Below, piece by piece: positions 23,887 to 32,898 of a stretch of 64,000 nt of DNA (position 1 is the first letter of the stretch; every line of letters begins with the position of its first letter). The position numbers and the translations under genes are program-made. The DNA is from JBOFDK01 sp051646925 (lineage in GTDB: Bacteria; Bacillota; Clostridia; Lachnospirales; Cellulosilyticaceae), in assembly GCA_051646925.1 (NCBI GenBank), contig JBOFDK010000110.1:1-64000 (forward strand), given 5' to 3'. The notes beneath the pieces were generated by a model. The model searched no databases and had not been told where the DNA came from. It worked only from the letters and a program-made list of their open reading frames with translations.

Positions 23887-24801
23887 ATGATTGATCGTCT
23901 TATTACACAAATTAAAAAAGTAGAAAACCCAACGGTAGTTGGTCTTGATCCAACTTACGCTATAATTCCAAATTTTATAAAAAAACAAATGATTGAAAAA
24001 TATGGCAAAACGCCAAAAGCAGTTGCAGAAATGTTCATTAAGTTCAATCAGATGATTATTGACGATGTTCATGATTTAATTCCAGCAGTTAAACCTCAAA
24101 TTGCAATGTATGAACAATATGGACTAGAAGGGCTAAGAGCTTATATGGAAACATGTAAGTACGCAAAGCAAAAAGGACTAGTTGTTATTGGTGATATAAA
24201 AAGAGGTGATATTGCATCAACTGCACTTGCATATGCTGGACATATTGCAGGTGTAGAAATCGAAAATGAGCATTTTGAATTATGGCATGAAGATAGTGTA
24301 ACACTTAATCCGTATATGGGATTTGACGGAATAGAGCCTTTCATAAAAGCGTGTAATACGCGTGATAGAGGGTTATTTATTCTAGTTAAAACAAGTAATC
24401 CAAGCGGTAAAGAAATTCAAGATTTGCTAGTAGATGGTACACCGGTGTATGATAAGACAGCAGACTTAGTTTCTGCATGGGGAGAACTTGCTATGGGAAC
24501 TTTAGGATATAGCAAAATTGGGGCAGTAGTTGGAGCGACATACCAAGAACAAGGTATAGAGCTTAGAAAACGTATGCCACATACATTTTTCCTAGTGCCA
24601 GGATATGGCGCACAAGGTGGAACAGGTAGTGATTTAAAAGGGTATTTTGATAAAAATGGTGTAGGGTGCATAGTAAACTCATCAAGAGGAATTATCGCAG
24701 CATACACATCAGACAGCGAAGTAGATGAATTAGATTTTTCAAAAGCTTCAAGAAAAGCAGTTATTGCAATGAAGAATGACCTACAAGGAGTGATGAGTTA
24801 A
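23887..24801 (+). CDS. pyrF: Orotidine 5'-phosphate decarboxylase
   Basis: A 304 residue decarboxylase of the long (group 2) PyrF type, forming UMP from OMP. Seen are 'NPTVVGLDPTYAIIP', the catalytic Lys/Asp stretch 'VIGDIKRGDIASTALAYA', 'NPYMGFDGIEPF' and 'FLVPGYGAQGGTGSDL' for phosphate binding. AGGAG stands 6 nt before ATG 23887. The 83 bp gap after pyrC is the only sizeable gap inside the operon and shows no good terminator. Confidence 0.95.
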   Translation: MIDRLITQIKKVENPTVVGLDPTYAIIPNFIKKQMIEKYGKTPKAVAEMFIKFNQMIIDDVHDLIPAVKPQIAMYEQYGLEGLRAYMETCKYAKQKGLVVIGDIKRGDIASTALAYAGHIAGVEIENEHFELWHEDSVTLNPYMGFDGIEPFIKACNTRDRGLFILVKTSNPSGKEIQDLLVDGTPVYDKTADLVSAWGELAMGTLGYSKIGAVVGATYQEQGIELRKRMPHTFFLVPGYGAQGGTGSDLKGYFDKNGVGCIVNSSRGIIAAYTSDSEVDELDFSKASRKAVIAMKNDLQGVMS

Positions 24802-24802
24802 G

Positions 24803-25864
24803 ATGAAAGCACAGTTAATTCTCGAAAACGGAATGGTATTTGAAGGAAAAGCTTTTGGATATTTAAAAGAAACAATAGGTGAAGTTGTATTTAATACAGG
24901 TATGACAGGGTATCAAGAAATTCTTACAGACCCATCATATTATGGACAAATGGTAGTTATGACATATCCACTAGTTGGAAATTACGGAATAAATTTAGAA
25001 GATATGGAATCAAATAATGCACACGTAAGAGCGTTTATAGTACGTGAGAAATGCGATTTTCCAAATAATTTCAGATGTGAACTGACGTTAGATGGGTACT
25101 TAAAAGCACAAAAAATTATTGGTCTTGAAGGTATAGATACAAGAGCGTTAACAAAAGTTCTTCGTAATCACGGAACAATGAGAGCAATTATTGCAGTTCG
25201 TGAATTAACACCTAGCCAAATTAAAATGAAAATAGAGAGTTTTTGTAACAAATCAGCAGTTGCAGAAGTTACAACAAAAGAAACATATACAATAGATGGA
25301 CAAGGAATTCATGTTGCAATGATAGATTGCGGAATGAAGCAAAATATAGTTCGTTCATTTGTAGAAAGAGGATGTAAACTAACAGTATTTCCATATACTG
25401 CTACAGCAGAAGATATTTTAGCTGTTAATCCAGATGGTGTATTTTTATCAAATGGACCTGCAGATCCAAAAGATGTACCTACAGTTGTAGAAACAGTGAA
25501 AAATATTGTTGGCAAAAAACCAATTACAGCAATATGTTTAGGTCATCAACTTCTTTCGCTAGCATTAGGCGGAGATACATCAAAATTAAAATTTGGTCAC
25601 CATGGTTGTAATCATCCAGTTAAAGACTACGTTTCAAACCGTGTATACATTACATCACAAAATCATAACTACTATGTAAGTAAGTTACCTGAAGGTGCTA
25701 CTGTAACACATGAGAACTTAAATGATAATACAGTTGAAGGAATGTACTTTAGAGATTTAAATATTTATAGCGTACAGTTCCATCCAGAAGCTTGCCCAGG
25801 ACCAACAGACACAGCACATATTTTTGACGAATTTATCAGCGTTATGCAAGGAGGTAAACTATAA
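24803..25864 (+). CDS. carA: Carbamoyl-phosphate synthase small subunit
   Basis: A 353 residue glutaminase subunit that supplies ammonia to CarB. The N-terminal CPSase domain has 'LENGMVFEGKAFG' and 'TGMTGYQEILTDPSYYGQ'. The class I amidotransferase domain has the catalytic Cys in 'ITAICLGHQLLSLALGG', followed by 'TSQNHNY' and 'QFHPEACPGP' with the His/Glu of the triad. It starts 1 bp after the pyrF stop and overlaps carB by one base. Position in the operon indicates a pyrimidine-dedicated enzyme, although arginine synthesis genes are also present in this genome. Confidence 0.96.
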   Translation: MKAQLILENGMVFEGKAFGYLKETIGEVVFNTGMTGYQEILTDPSYYGQMVVMTYPLVGNYGINLEDMESNNAHVRAFIVREKCDFPNNFRCELTLDGYLKAQKIIGLEGIDTRALTKVLRNHGTMRAIIAVRELTPSQIKMKIESFCNKSAVAEVTTKETYTIDGQGIHVAMIDCGMKQNIVRSFVERGCKLTVFPYTATAEDILAVNPDGVFLSNGPADPKDVPTVVETVKNIVGKKPITAICLGHQLLSLALGGDTSKLKFGHHGCNHPVKDYVSNRVYITSQNHNYYVSKLPEGATVTHENLNDNTVEGMYFRDLNIYSVQFHPEACPGPTDTAHIFDEFISVMQGGKL

Positions 25865-28800
25865 TGCCAAGAGACATGAGTATAAAGAAAGTATTAGTAA
25901 TCGGTTCAGGACCGATTGTTATAGGACAAGCAGCAGAGTTTGATTATTCAGGAACACAAGCTTGTCAAGCGATTCGTGAAGAAGGCATTGAAGTTGTTTT
26001 AGTTAACTCAAATCCAGCAACGATTATGACAGACCGTGAAATTGCGGATAAAATATATATAGAGCCACTAACAGCTGAGTTTCTTGAAAAAGTTATTGCA
26101 AAAGAACGTCCAGATAGTGTTTTAGCAGGTGTAGGTGGTCAAACAGGATTAAACCTTGCTGTAGAACTTCATGACAAAGGTATTTTAGAAAAATACAATG
26201 TACGTGTAATAGGTACTCAAATTGATGCTATTAAAGAAGGGGAAGATAGAGAACTTTTCAGAGCATTAATGGATCGTATTAATCAGCCAGTTATAGAAAG
26301 TGAAATCGTAGAAACTGTAGAGCATGCAGTTACATTTGCAAAAAAGATTGGATATCCAGTAGTAGTTAGACCAGCGTACACATTAGGTGGTACAGGTGGT
26401 GGTATCGCAGAAACTGAAGAAGAATTAAGAGAAATTTCAGCTAGTGGTATTCATTTATCAAGAGTAAACCAAGTACTTATTGAAAAGTGTATCAAAGGAT
26501 GGAAAGAAATTGAGTACGAAGTAATGCGTGACCAATATGGCACAGTTATTACAGTATGTAACATGGAAAATATTGACCCTGTTGGAATTCATACAGGAGA
26601 CAGTATAGTAGTAGCACCATCACAAACATTATCTGATCGTGAGTACCAAATGCTTAGACGTGCATCACTTGATATTATTTCATCATGTGATATTAGAGGT
26701 GGTTGTAACGTTCAGCTTGCACTACATCCAGAAAGTTTTGAATATGCGGTTATCGAAATTAACCCACGTGTAAGTCGTTCTTCAGCACTTGCATCAAAAG
26801 CAACAGGATATCCTATTGCACGTGTTTCAGCAAAAATCGCATTAGGTTATGGATTAGATGAAATCAAAAATGCTGTAACAGGAAAAACATATGCGTGTTT
26901 TGAGCCAACACTTGACTACGTAGTTGTAAAAATACCAAAATGGCCATTTGATAAATTCTACACAGCAAAACGTACACTTGGAACAAAAATGATGGCAACT
27001 GGTGAAATTATGGCGATTGGCAATAATTTTGAAAGTGCATTCTTAAAAGGACTTCGTTCTTTAGAAATAGGCCAATATAGTTTTAAACATAAAAAACTAG
27101 AAGGTTGTTCATTAGATGAATTAAAAGAACGTGTTGTAACAGCAGATGATGAACGTATTTTTGCATTAGCAGCTATGCTTCGTATGCATTACCGCGAAGA
27201 GCAAGTATGTAAAATTACTGGTATGGACATATTCTTTGTAAAAAAATTCAAATGGATTGTTGATCAAGAAGAAATTTTAAAAGAGATGGAATATGACGAA
27301 CTAACACCAAAATATCTAAAAAAACTTAAAAGAAGAGGTTTTGCAGATAAAGCGATTGCTGAATTTATTGGTGTTAAAGAAGATGATATTCGTGACCTTC
27401 GTTTTAAATGGAATATAATACCTGTTTATAAAATGGTAGATACATGCGGGGGAGAATTTGAAGCTGAGTCACCATATTATTATTCAACATATGATGAAAT
27501 AGATGAAGTAGAAGTAAGTGATCGTGAAAAAGTAATGGTTATGGGTTCAGGACCTATACGAATAGGACAAGGTATTGAATTTGATTACTGCTCAGTTCAT
27601 GCGATTATGGCACTTAGAAAACGCGGAATTGAAACGATAATTGTTAATAACAATCCAGAAACAGTAAGTACGGATTTCAACACATCAGATAAATTATATT
27701 TTGAACCATTAACAGATGAAGATGTATACCATATTATATTAAAAGAAAAACCAAAAGGTGTAGTACTACAATTTGGTGGTCAAACAGCAATTAAATTAGC
27801 GAAATTCTGTGAAAAAATGAATATTAAAGTTCTTGGAACACAGCCAAAACAAGTAGATGCAGCTGAGGACCGTGAAAAGTTTGATGAAATTTTAGAAAGA
27901 CTTAATATTAAACGTCCAAAAGGTAAAGCAATTTGGTCAGTTAATGAAGGTTTAGAAGTTGCAAAAGAACTTGAATATCCAGTACTTGTACGTCCATCTT
28001 ATGTACTTGGCGGACAGGGTATGGAAATTACGTTTGAAGAAGAACAACTTAAACGCTACTTACTAAACGCATTTGATCGTGATCCAGAAAACCCAGTACT
28101 AATAGATAGATACCTAATGGGACGTGAAATAGAAGTAGATGCAATATGCGATGGAGAAGAAATTTTAATTCCAGGTATTATGGAGCATCTTGAAAGAGCA
28201 GGTATCCATTCAGGAGACAGTACAACATTATTCCCAAGTGTTAATATTTCAGACCGCATTAAAGACAAAATTATTGAATGTACAAGAATGTTAGCAAACG
28301 AACTTGAAGTAATGGGTATGATTAATATTCAATATATTGAATTCAAAAACGAATTATATATTATCGAAGTAAATCCACGTTCAAGTCGTACAGTACCATA
28401 CATTTCAAAAGTAACTAACGTACCAATTATAGAGTTAGCAACACGTGTAATGTTAGGTGAAAAACTTGCTAATATGGAATACGGTATTGGTCTTTACCCA
28501 GAACCTGAAAACTTCTATGCAGTTAAAGTTCCAGTATTCTCTACTGAAAAATTACCAAGAGTAGAAGTAAGTCTTGGGCCTGAAATGAAATCAACAGGTG
28601 AAGTACTAGGAGTTGGTAGCACAGTAGAAGAAGCTTTATACAAAGGCTTCATAGCAGCAGGTAAAAAACTTCCAAGTGAAAAAGGAACAATTCTTGCAAC
28701 AATTCAAAAATATGACCAAGATGAGTTTGTAGCAATTGCAAAACGTTTTGCAAAACTTGGATATAAGTTTGTAGCAACTAAAGGTACAGCGGAAAGACTT

Positions 28801-29085
28801 GCATCAGAAGGTATCGAAAGTCGTGTTATTAAAAAACTATCAGAAGGTAGTGCAGAATTAATTGATTTAATTCGAAGCGGAGAGATAGATTTACTTGTTA
28901 ATACACCAACAAAAGGAAATGACTCAAAACGTGACGGATTTAAAATACGTCGTCATGCAATCGAATCATCACTTCAAATAGTAACATCATTAGATACGTT
29001 AAATGCTATGGCAGATATCGTAGAAAACAACTTAACCGTAGAAGATACAACAATCTATAACATGGGAGAAAAAGCGGATGAGTAA
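25864..29085 (+). CDS. carB: Carbamoyl-phosphate synthase large subunit
   Basis: A full-length 1073 residue CarB, which makes carbamoyl phosphate from bicarbonate, ATP and ammonia. Two homologous ATP-grasp halves are visible. The first has 'GSGPIVIGQAAEFDYSGTQ' and 'RPAYTLGGTGGG'. The second has 'GSGPIRIGQGIEFDYCSVH' and 'RPSYVLGGQGME'. The allosteric MGS-like domain forms the C-terminus. AGGAGG stands before the ATG. It ends 8 bp inside pyrK. Confidence 0.97.
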   Translation: MPRDMSIKKVLVIGSGPIVIGQAAEFDYSGTQACQAIREEGIEVVLVNSNPATIMTDREIADKIYIEPLTAEFLEKVIAKERPDSVLAGVGGQTGLNLAVELHDKGILEKYNVRVIGTQIDAIKEGEDRELFRALMDRINQPVIESEIVETVEHAVTFAKKIGYPVVVRPAYTLGGTGGGIAETEEELREISASGIHLSRVNQVLIEKCIKGWKEIEYEVMRDQYGTVITVCNMENIDPVGIHTGDSIVVAPSQTLSDREYQMLRRASLDIISSCDIRGGCNVQLALHPESFEYAVIEINPRVSRSSALASKATGYPIARVSAKIALGYGLDEIKNAVTGKTYACFEPTLDYVVVKIPKWPFDKFYTAKRTLGTKMMATGEIMAIGNNFESAFLKGLRSLEIGQYSFKHKKLEGCSLDELKERVVTADDERIFALAAMLRMHYREEQVCKITGMDIFFVKKFKWIVDQEEILKEMEYDELTPKYLKKLKRRGFADKAIAEFIGVKEDDIRDLRFKWNIIPVYKMVDTCGGEFEAESPYYYSTYDEIDEVEVSDREKVMVMGSGPIRIGQGIEFDYCSVHAIMALRKRGIETIIVNNNPETVSTDFNTSDKLYFEPLTDEDVYHIILKEKPKGVVLQFGGQTAIKLAKFCEKMNIKVLGTQPKQVDAAEDREKFDEILERLNIKRPKGKAIWSVNEGLEVAKELEYPVLVRPSYVLGGQGMEITFEEEQLKRYLLNAFDRDPENPVLIDRYLMGREIEVDAICDGEEILIPGIMEHLERAGIHSGDSTTLFPSVNISDRIKDKIIECTRMLANELEVMGMINIQYIEFKNELYIIEVNPRSSRTVPYISKVTNVPIIELATRVMLGEKLANMEYGIGLYPEPENFYAVKVPVFSTEKLPRVEVSLGPEMKSTGEVLGVGSTVEEALYKGFIAAGKKLPSEKGTILATIQKYDQDEFVAIAKRFAKLGYKFVATKGTAERLASEGIESRVIKKLSEGSAELIDLIRSGEIDLLVNTPTKGNDSKRDGFKIRRHAIESSLQIVTSLDTLNAMADIVENNLTVEDTTIYNMGEKADE

Positions 29086-29839
29086 AAAAGTTATAGAAGG
29101 TAATATCGTTAGCAACATAAAAGTTGCTAACGATGTTTACAAAATGGTAATAGAGGCCAAAGAAATTGCAGAAAATGCAAAACCTGGACAATTTGTTAAC
29201 ATTTATACAAAATCAGAAAGTATGCTACTTCCAAGACCGATTAGCTTATGCGAAATAGGCAAAACAACAGTTACACTTGTTTATGGTGTAGTAGGAAAAG
29301 GCACAAAAGAATTTGCAACCTACAAAGCAGGCGACTCTATTCGTATTAGTAGCGCACTTGGTAACGGTTACAAAATCCAAAAATCAGATGTTAGTATTTT
29401 AGTCGGCGGAGGAATTGGTGTACCACCACTTTTAGAACTTAGTAAACATCTAGAAGGCAAAAAAATAGCGATACTAGGATTTAGAGATGAACCTTTTTTA
29501 GTAGAAGAATTAGAAGCACAAGGCGTAACGGTTTATGTTGCAACAGATAGTGGCAAAGCTGGATTTAAAGGAAACGTAGTGCAATTAATGGAAAAAGAAG
29601 GCATTGTAGGTGATTACTGTTATAGCTGTGGTCCAAAACCAATGCTTCGCGCGTTAACTGATTTTTGCGAATCAAAAAACATGCCAGTCCAAGTTTCACT
29701 AGAAGAGAGAATGGGATGTGGTTATGGGGCGTGCGTAGGTTGTGTATGCAAAACAAAAACTACTGATGAAAAAGGCTATGAACTCAAAAAAGTCTGTAAA
29801 GACGGTCCTGTATTTTTAGGAAGTGAGGTATCATGGTAA
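29078..29839 (+). CDS. pyrK: Dihydroorotate dehydrogenase B electron transfer subunit
   Basis: A 253 residue FAD/[2Fe-2S] protein that passes electrons from PyrD to NAD+. It has 'PRPISLCEIG' for flavin binding, 'GGGIGVPPLLEL' for the nucleotide, 'YSCGPKPMLRAL', and the cluster cysteines in 'ERMGCGYGACVGCVCKT' plus a later 'KVCKDGPVF'. It overlaps carB by 8 bp and pyrD by 7 bp, pointing to a tightly coupled complex. Confidence 0.96.
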   Translation: MSKKVIEGNIVSNIKVANDVYKMVIEAKEIAENAKPGQFVNIYTKSESMLLPRPISLCEIGKTTVTLVYGVVGKGTKEFATYKAGDSIRISSALGNGYKIQKSDVSILVGGGIGVPPLLELSKHLEGKKIAILGFRDEPFLVEELEAQGVTVYVATDSGKAGFKGNVVQLMEKEGIVGDYCYSCGPKPMLRALTDFCESKNMPVQVSLEERMGCGYGACVGCVCKTKTTDEKGYELKKVCKDGPVFLGSEVSW

Positions 29840-30750
29840 TGAGCAAATTAGATTTAAGTGTAAATATTGGCGGAGTTATATTACAAAATCCTATTACAAC
29901 AGCATCAGGAACATTTAATCCAAGCGAAAGTTCTGAGTTTTACGATTTAAATGAACTAGGTGCGGTAATAACAAAAGGTGTTGCAAACGTTGCATGGGAA
30001 GGTAATCCTGTACCAAGAATTGCGGAAACATACGGCGGAATGATTAATGCTGTAGGATTACAAAATCCAGGTGTTGAAGCATTTATCAAAGAAGATTTAG
30101 CTTTTATGAAACGTTTTAATACAAAAGTAATTGCAAACGTTGCAGGAAGAACTATTGAAGATTACTGCGAAGTAGTTGAACGCCTAAGCGAAACAGATGT
30201 TGATTTACTAGAAGTAAATATTTCATGTCCTAACGTAAAATGCGGTGGCATTGGTTTTGGTACAGATATAAAACTTGCAGGTGATGTAACACGCGCAGTA
30301 AAAAAAGTTTCAAAAAAACCAATCATTATAAAACTAACACCTAATGTAACAAATATTGCAGAAATAGCAAAAGCTGTAGAAGCAGAAGGTGCTGATGCAG
30401 TTTCTCTTATCAATACACTTCTTGGTATGAAAATTGATGTACACAAGCGAAAATGCGTTGTAGCAAATAAAATGGGCGGATTTTCAGGTCCAGCAATAAT
30501 GCCAGTAGCAGTTAGAATGGTATATCAAGTTAGACGTGCAATAAACCTTCCAATTATTGGACTTGGTGGTATTACAACAGGTGAAGATGTTGCAGAATTC
30601 ATTTTAGCAGGAGCTGACGCTGTATCAATAGGAACAGCAGCACTTATAAATCCAGTAGCACCTGTAAATATTAAAAATGAATTTATAGATTATATGAACC
30701 AATATGGTTTTAAAAACTTAGCTGAATTACGAGATTCATTTCAAGAATAA
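29833..30750 (+). CDS. pyrD: Dihydroorotate dehydrogenase B catalytic subunit
   Basis: A 305 residue FMN-dependent class 1B enzyme oxidising dihydroorotate to orotate. Key blocks are 'NPITTASGTFN', 'GAVITKGV', 'NAVGLQNPG', the catalytic Cys in 'VNISCPNVKCGG', and 'GLGGITTGEDVAEFILAGADAVSIGTA'. ATG 29833 and ATG 29839 are both possible; GTGAGG lies 4 nt before the first and 10 nt before the second. Last gene of the operon, closed by a terminator. pyrE is not in this operon. Confidence 0.96.
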   Translation: MVMSKLDLSVNIGGVILQNPITTASGTFNPSESSEFYDLNELGAVITKGVANVAWEGNPVPRIAETYGGMINAVGLQNPGVEAFIKEDLAFMKRFNTKVIANVAGRTIEDYCEVVERLSETDVDLLEVNISCPNVKCGGIGFGTDIKLAGDVTRAVKKVSKKPIIIKLTPNVTNIAEIAKAVEAEGADAVSLINTLLGMKIDVHKRKCVVANKMGGFSGPAIMPVAVRMVYQVRRAINLPIIGLGGITTGEDVAEFILAGADAVSIGTAALINPVAPVNIKNEFIDYMNQYGFKNLAELRDSFQE

Positions 30751-30791
30751 AAAATAAAAGACTATTGCATATGCATAGTCTTTTATTTTTT
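30751..30791 (+). terminator. Terminator of the pyr operon
   Basis: A 14 bp stem (30751-30764 and 30776-30789) with an 11 nt loop, flanked by A and T runs. It could act in both directions, but the next gene is also on the plus strand. Confidence 0.9.
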
Positions 30792-30838
30792 TGACAAAAT
30801 ACTAGGTATATAGAAGATATAACTAAGGGAGATGCGAA

Positions 30839-31408
30839 ATGAAGATAAAGATTATATTAGGGCTTTGCATAGCAATTACAAGTAGTATGTGTCTATCTGG
30901 GTGCAAAAAAGTAGAAGATGATAATGAAAAAATATTAAATGCTAAGGCTGGTAAAGTTGTTGAACTAGAAGGAGAACAAGACCAGTACGGATGGTTTCCG
31001 CATATGCGGTTAACATTTGGAGAAAAAGAATTATCAGAAATATATTTTGATTATATTAATAGTGAAGGTATAAGAAAAACAAGAGATGAAGAATATAATG
31101 CAACAATGAAAGAAAAAACAGGTATGAGTACAATTGAAGCGATAGATGATTTAATAAAACAATTAGAGAAAACTAAAGACCCAACTAAAATAGATGTAGT
31201 AACAGGTGCAACGCAAACATCAGTTGAATTTATGACAATGGCAAAGCAAGCATATAATCAATATTTTAATGGTGAAAATAGTGCAAATAACTATAAAAAA
31301 GGTGATCCAATGACTTCAGAAGATGATGAAGAATTATCAGAAATAGGAGAATATAACAATGGCGGAGATGCTTCTCCAAATTCTCCTGAAAATATAAATA
31401 ACAAATAA
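30839..31408 (+). CDS. FMN-binding-type lipoprotein
   Basis: A 189 residue lipoprotein: signal peptide with lipobox 'LSGC', Cys at about residue 22. The mature part has 'YGWFPHMRLTFGEKELSEIYFDYIN' and 'IDVVTGATQTSVEFM'. These resemble the FMN_bind domain, where a Thr in the [ST]-G-A-T-x-[ST] motif carries covalent FMN. This suggests a cell-surface redox role; the partner is unknown. The C-terminal 30 residues are acidic and low complexity. AAGGGAG precedes the ATG by 7 nt. Confidence 0.75.
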   Translation: MKIKIILGLCIAITSSMCLSGCKKVEDDNEKILNAKAGKVVELEGEQDQYGWFPHMRLTFGEKELSEIYFDYINSEGIRKTRDEEYNATMKEKTGMSTIEAIDDLIKQLEKTKDPTKIDVVTGATQTSVEFMTMAKQAYNQYFNGENSANNYKKGDPMTSEDDEELSEIGEYNNGGDASPNSPENINNK

Positions 31409-31430
31409 AACTTTGTTTACCTAAAAATCA

Positions 31431-31460
31431 TTGATAAAATGGTATTACTTGGTTTATAAT
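31431..31460 (+). promoter_or_regulatory. Promoter of trmL
   Basis: TTGATA (31431-31436), 18 bp spacer, TATAAT (31455-31460), 41 bp before the start codon. Confidence 0.6.
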
Positions 31461-31500
31461 AACTTAAAACTTTATACTATATATAAAAAGGATGAGCCTA

Positions 31501-31989
31501 ATGAACATCGTATTACACGAACCAGAAATACCACAAAACACAGGAAATATAGCAAGAACTTGCGCAGCAACAGGAGCAAAATTACATTTAATTGAGCCAC
31601 TTGGATTTTCACTAGATGAAAAACAATTAAAACGTGCAGGATTAGATTATTGGAATTTACTAGATGTTACAACTTATAAAAACTTTGAAGAATTTCTTCA
31701 AAAAAATAATAATCCAGTAGTGTATATGGCTACAACAAAATCAAAACAAACATATGTTGATGTTAAGTATGATGAAAATAGTTTCATTATGTTTGGTAAA
31801 GAAAGCAAAGGAATTCCAGAAGAAATTTTGATTAATTACAAATCATCTGCAATTCGTATTCCAATGCGCGAAGAAGCACGTTCACTGAATTTATCAAATG
31901 CAGTATCAGTAGTATTATACGAAGCACTACGCCAAACAGAATTTGCACTTCTTCAAAAAGAAGGACAATTACACAATTACGAATGGTAA
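31501..31989 (+). CDS. trmL: tRNA (cytidine/uridine-34 2'-O)-methyltransferase
   Basis: A 162 residue SPOUT methyltransferase that methylates the wobble ribose of tRNA-Leu. Family blocks are 'VLHEPEIPQNTGNIARTCAATGA', 'HLIEPLGF', the knot region 'IMFGKESKGIPEEIL', and 'IRIPMREEARSLNLSNAVSVVLYEALRQ'. I chose ATG 31501: family proteins begin 'MNIVLHEPEIP', and AAAAGG is nine nt upstream, whereas ATG 31492 directly abuts that site. Confidence 0.94.
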   Translation: MNIVLHEPEIPQNTGNIARTCAATGAKLHLIEPLGFSLDEKQLKRAGLDYWNLLDVTTYKNFEEFLQKNNNPVVYMATTKSKQTYVDVKYDENSFIMFGKESKGIPEEILINYKSSAIRIPMREEARSLNLSNAVSVVLYEALRQTEFALLQKEGQLHNYEW

Positions 31990-32078
31990 AAAAATTTTAA
32001 AAAATGAATAATTTTCAACATATATTCCCATAATATAGAAAGATTTTGAACTAGCATTATGGGTTTTAGGAGGAAATT

Positions 32079-32774
32079 ATGAAAAAATTAATTAAATATA
32101 TGATAATATGCGTAGTTTTAAGTATATATATATATCCCACGTACGGAGTTACATCATCAAAAAATCTTTTTCCAACTACAAATGGAATTACTGGAACAGT
32201 AATTGCAAAAAACGTAAATGTAAGAAGTTATCCAAATACCACATCTAAAATTGTTTTAAAATTAAATGGTGGAAGTGTTAAAATCATAGGAAAAAATAAT
32301 GGTTGGTACAAAGTTCACACTAAAGGAATAGATGGGTGGATTAATAGTAAATACGTTAGTTCAAAATTAGAACAACATATACCATATGTAAAAGCCAAAG
32401 GCGAAGAAATAGTAGCTTATGGAATGAAGTTTATGGGAACACCATACGTATGGGGCGGAAATAGCCTAGAGAAAGGTGTAGACTGTTCTGGATTTACAAA
32501 AGAAGTTTTTGATGCTTTTGGTGTAGACATAAGTAGAGTTTCATATATGCAGGCGAATGACGGAAGGGATATATCTAAATCTAGCCTAATGGCAGGCGAT
32601 TTAATTTTCTTTGATACAGAAGGAGAAAATGATGGCAACATTTCGCATGTTGGTATATATATGGGTAACAATCAGTTTATTCATTCGGATAGTACAAGAG
32701 GTATTGCAATTAGCAAACTTTCAAATCCGTACTATACGCGTAACTATGTAAAAAGTGTCAGAGTACTTGGGTAA
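32079..32774 (+). CDS. Secreted SH3b-NlpC/P60 cell-wall hydrolase
   Basis: A 231 residue exported peptidoglycan endopeptidase. A signal peptide spans residues 1-25. A bacterial SH3 domain follows ('VIAKNVNVRSYPNTTSKIV...GWYKVHTKGIDGWINSKYV'), then an NlpC/P60 domain with catalytic Cys in 'GVDCSGFTKEVF', His in 'ISHVGIYMG' and third residue in 'QFIHSDS'. It probably cleaves the peptide stem of the wall. TTAGGAGG stands 7 nt before the ATG. Confidence 0.93.
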   Translation: MKKLIKYMIICVVLSIYIYPTYGVTSSKNLFPTTNGITGTVIAKNVNVRSYPNTTSKIVLKLNGGSVKIIGKNNGWYKVHTKGIDGWINSKYVSSKLEQHIPYVKAKGEEIVAYGMKFMGTPYVWGGNSLEKGVDCSGFTKEVFDAFGVDISRVSYMQANDGRDISKSSLMAGDLIFFDTEGENDGNISHVGIYMGNNQFIHSDSTRGIAISKLSNPYYTRNYVKSVRVLG

Positions 32775-32790
32775 TTATAATATATGCTAG

Positions 32791-32819
32791 AAAAAGGCTA
32801 CCGTTGGTAGTCTTTTTTT
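32791..32819 (+). terminator. Terminator after NlpC/P60 gene
   Basis: A stem of 32791-32802 with 32806-32817 (one G-U pair), 3 nt loop, and a run of seven T residues. Confidence 0.85.
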
Positions 32820-32898
32820 GACTAGTAAATGTGATGTAGTGAAATACTTAAATTATGGTATAATAGGTAATAAATGAAATGAATTGGAAGAGGTTACT

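Noticed and set aside
30791..30823. Promoter starting with TTGACA (30791-30796) before the lipoprotein gene
   Set aside because: No acceptable -10 lies 16-18 bp downstream; the nearest TATAAC has a 21 bp spacer.
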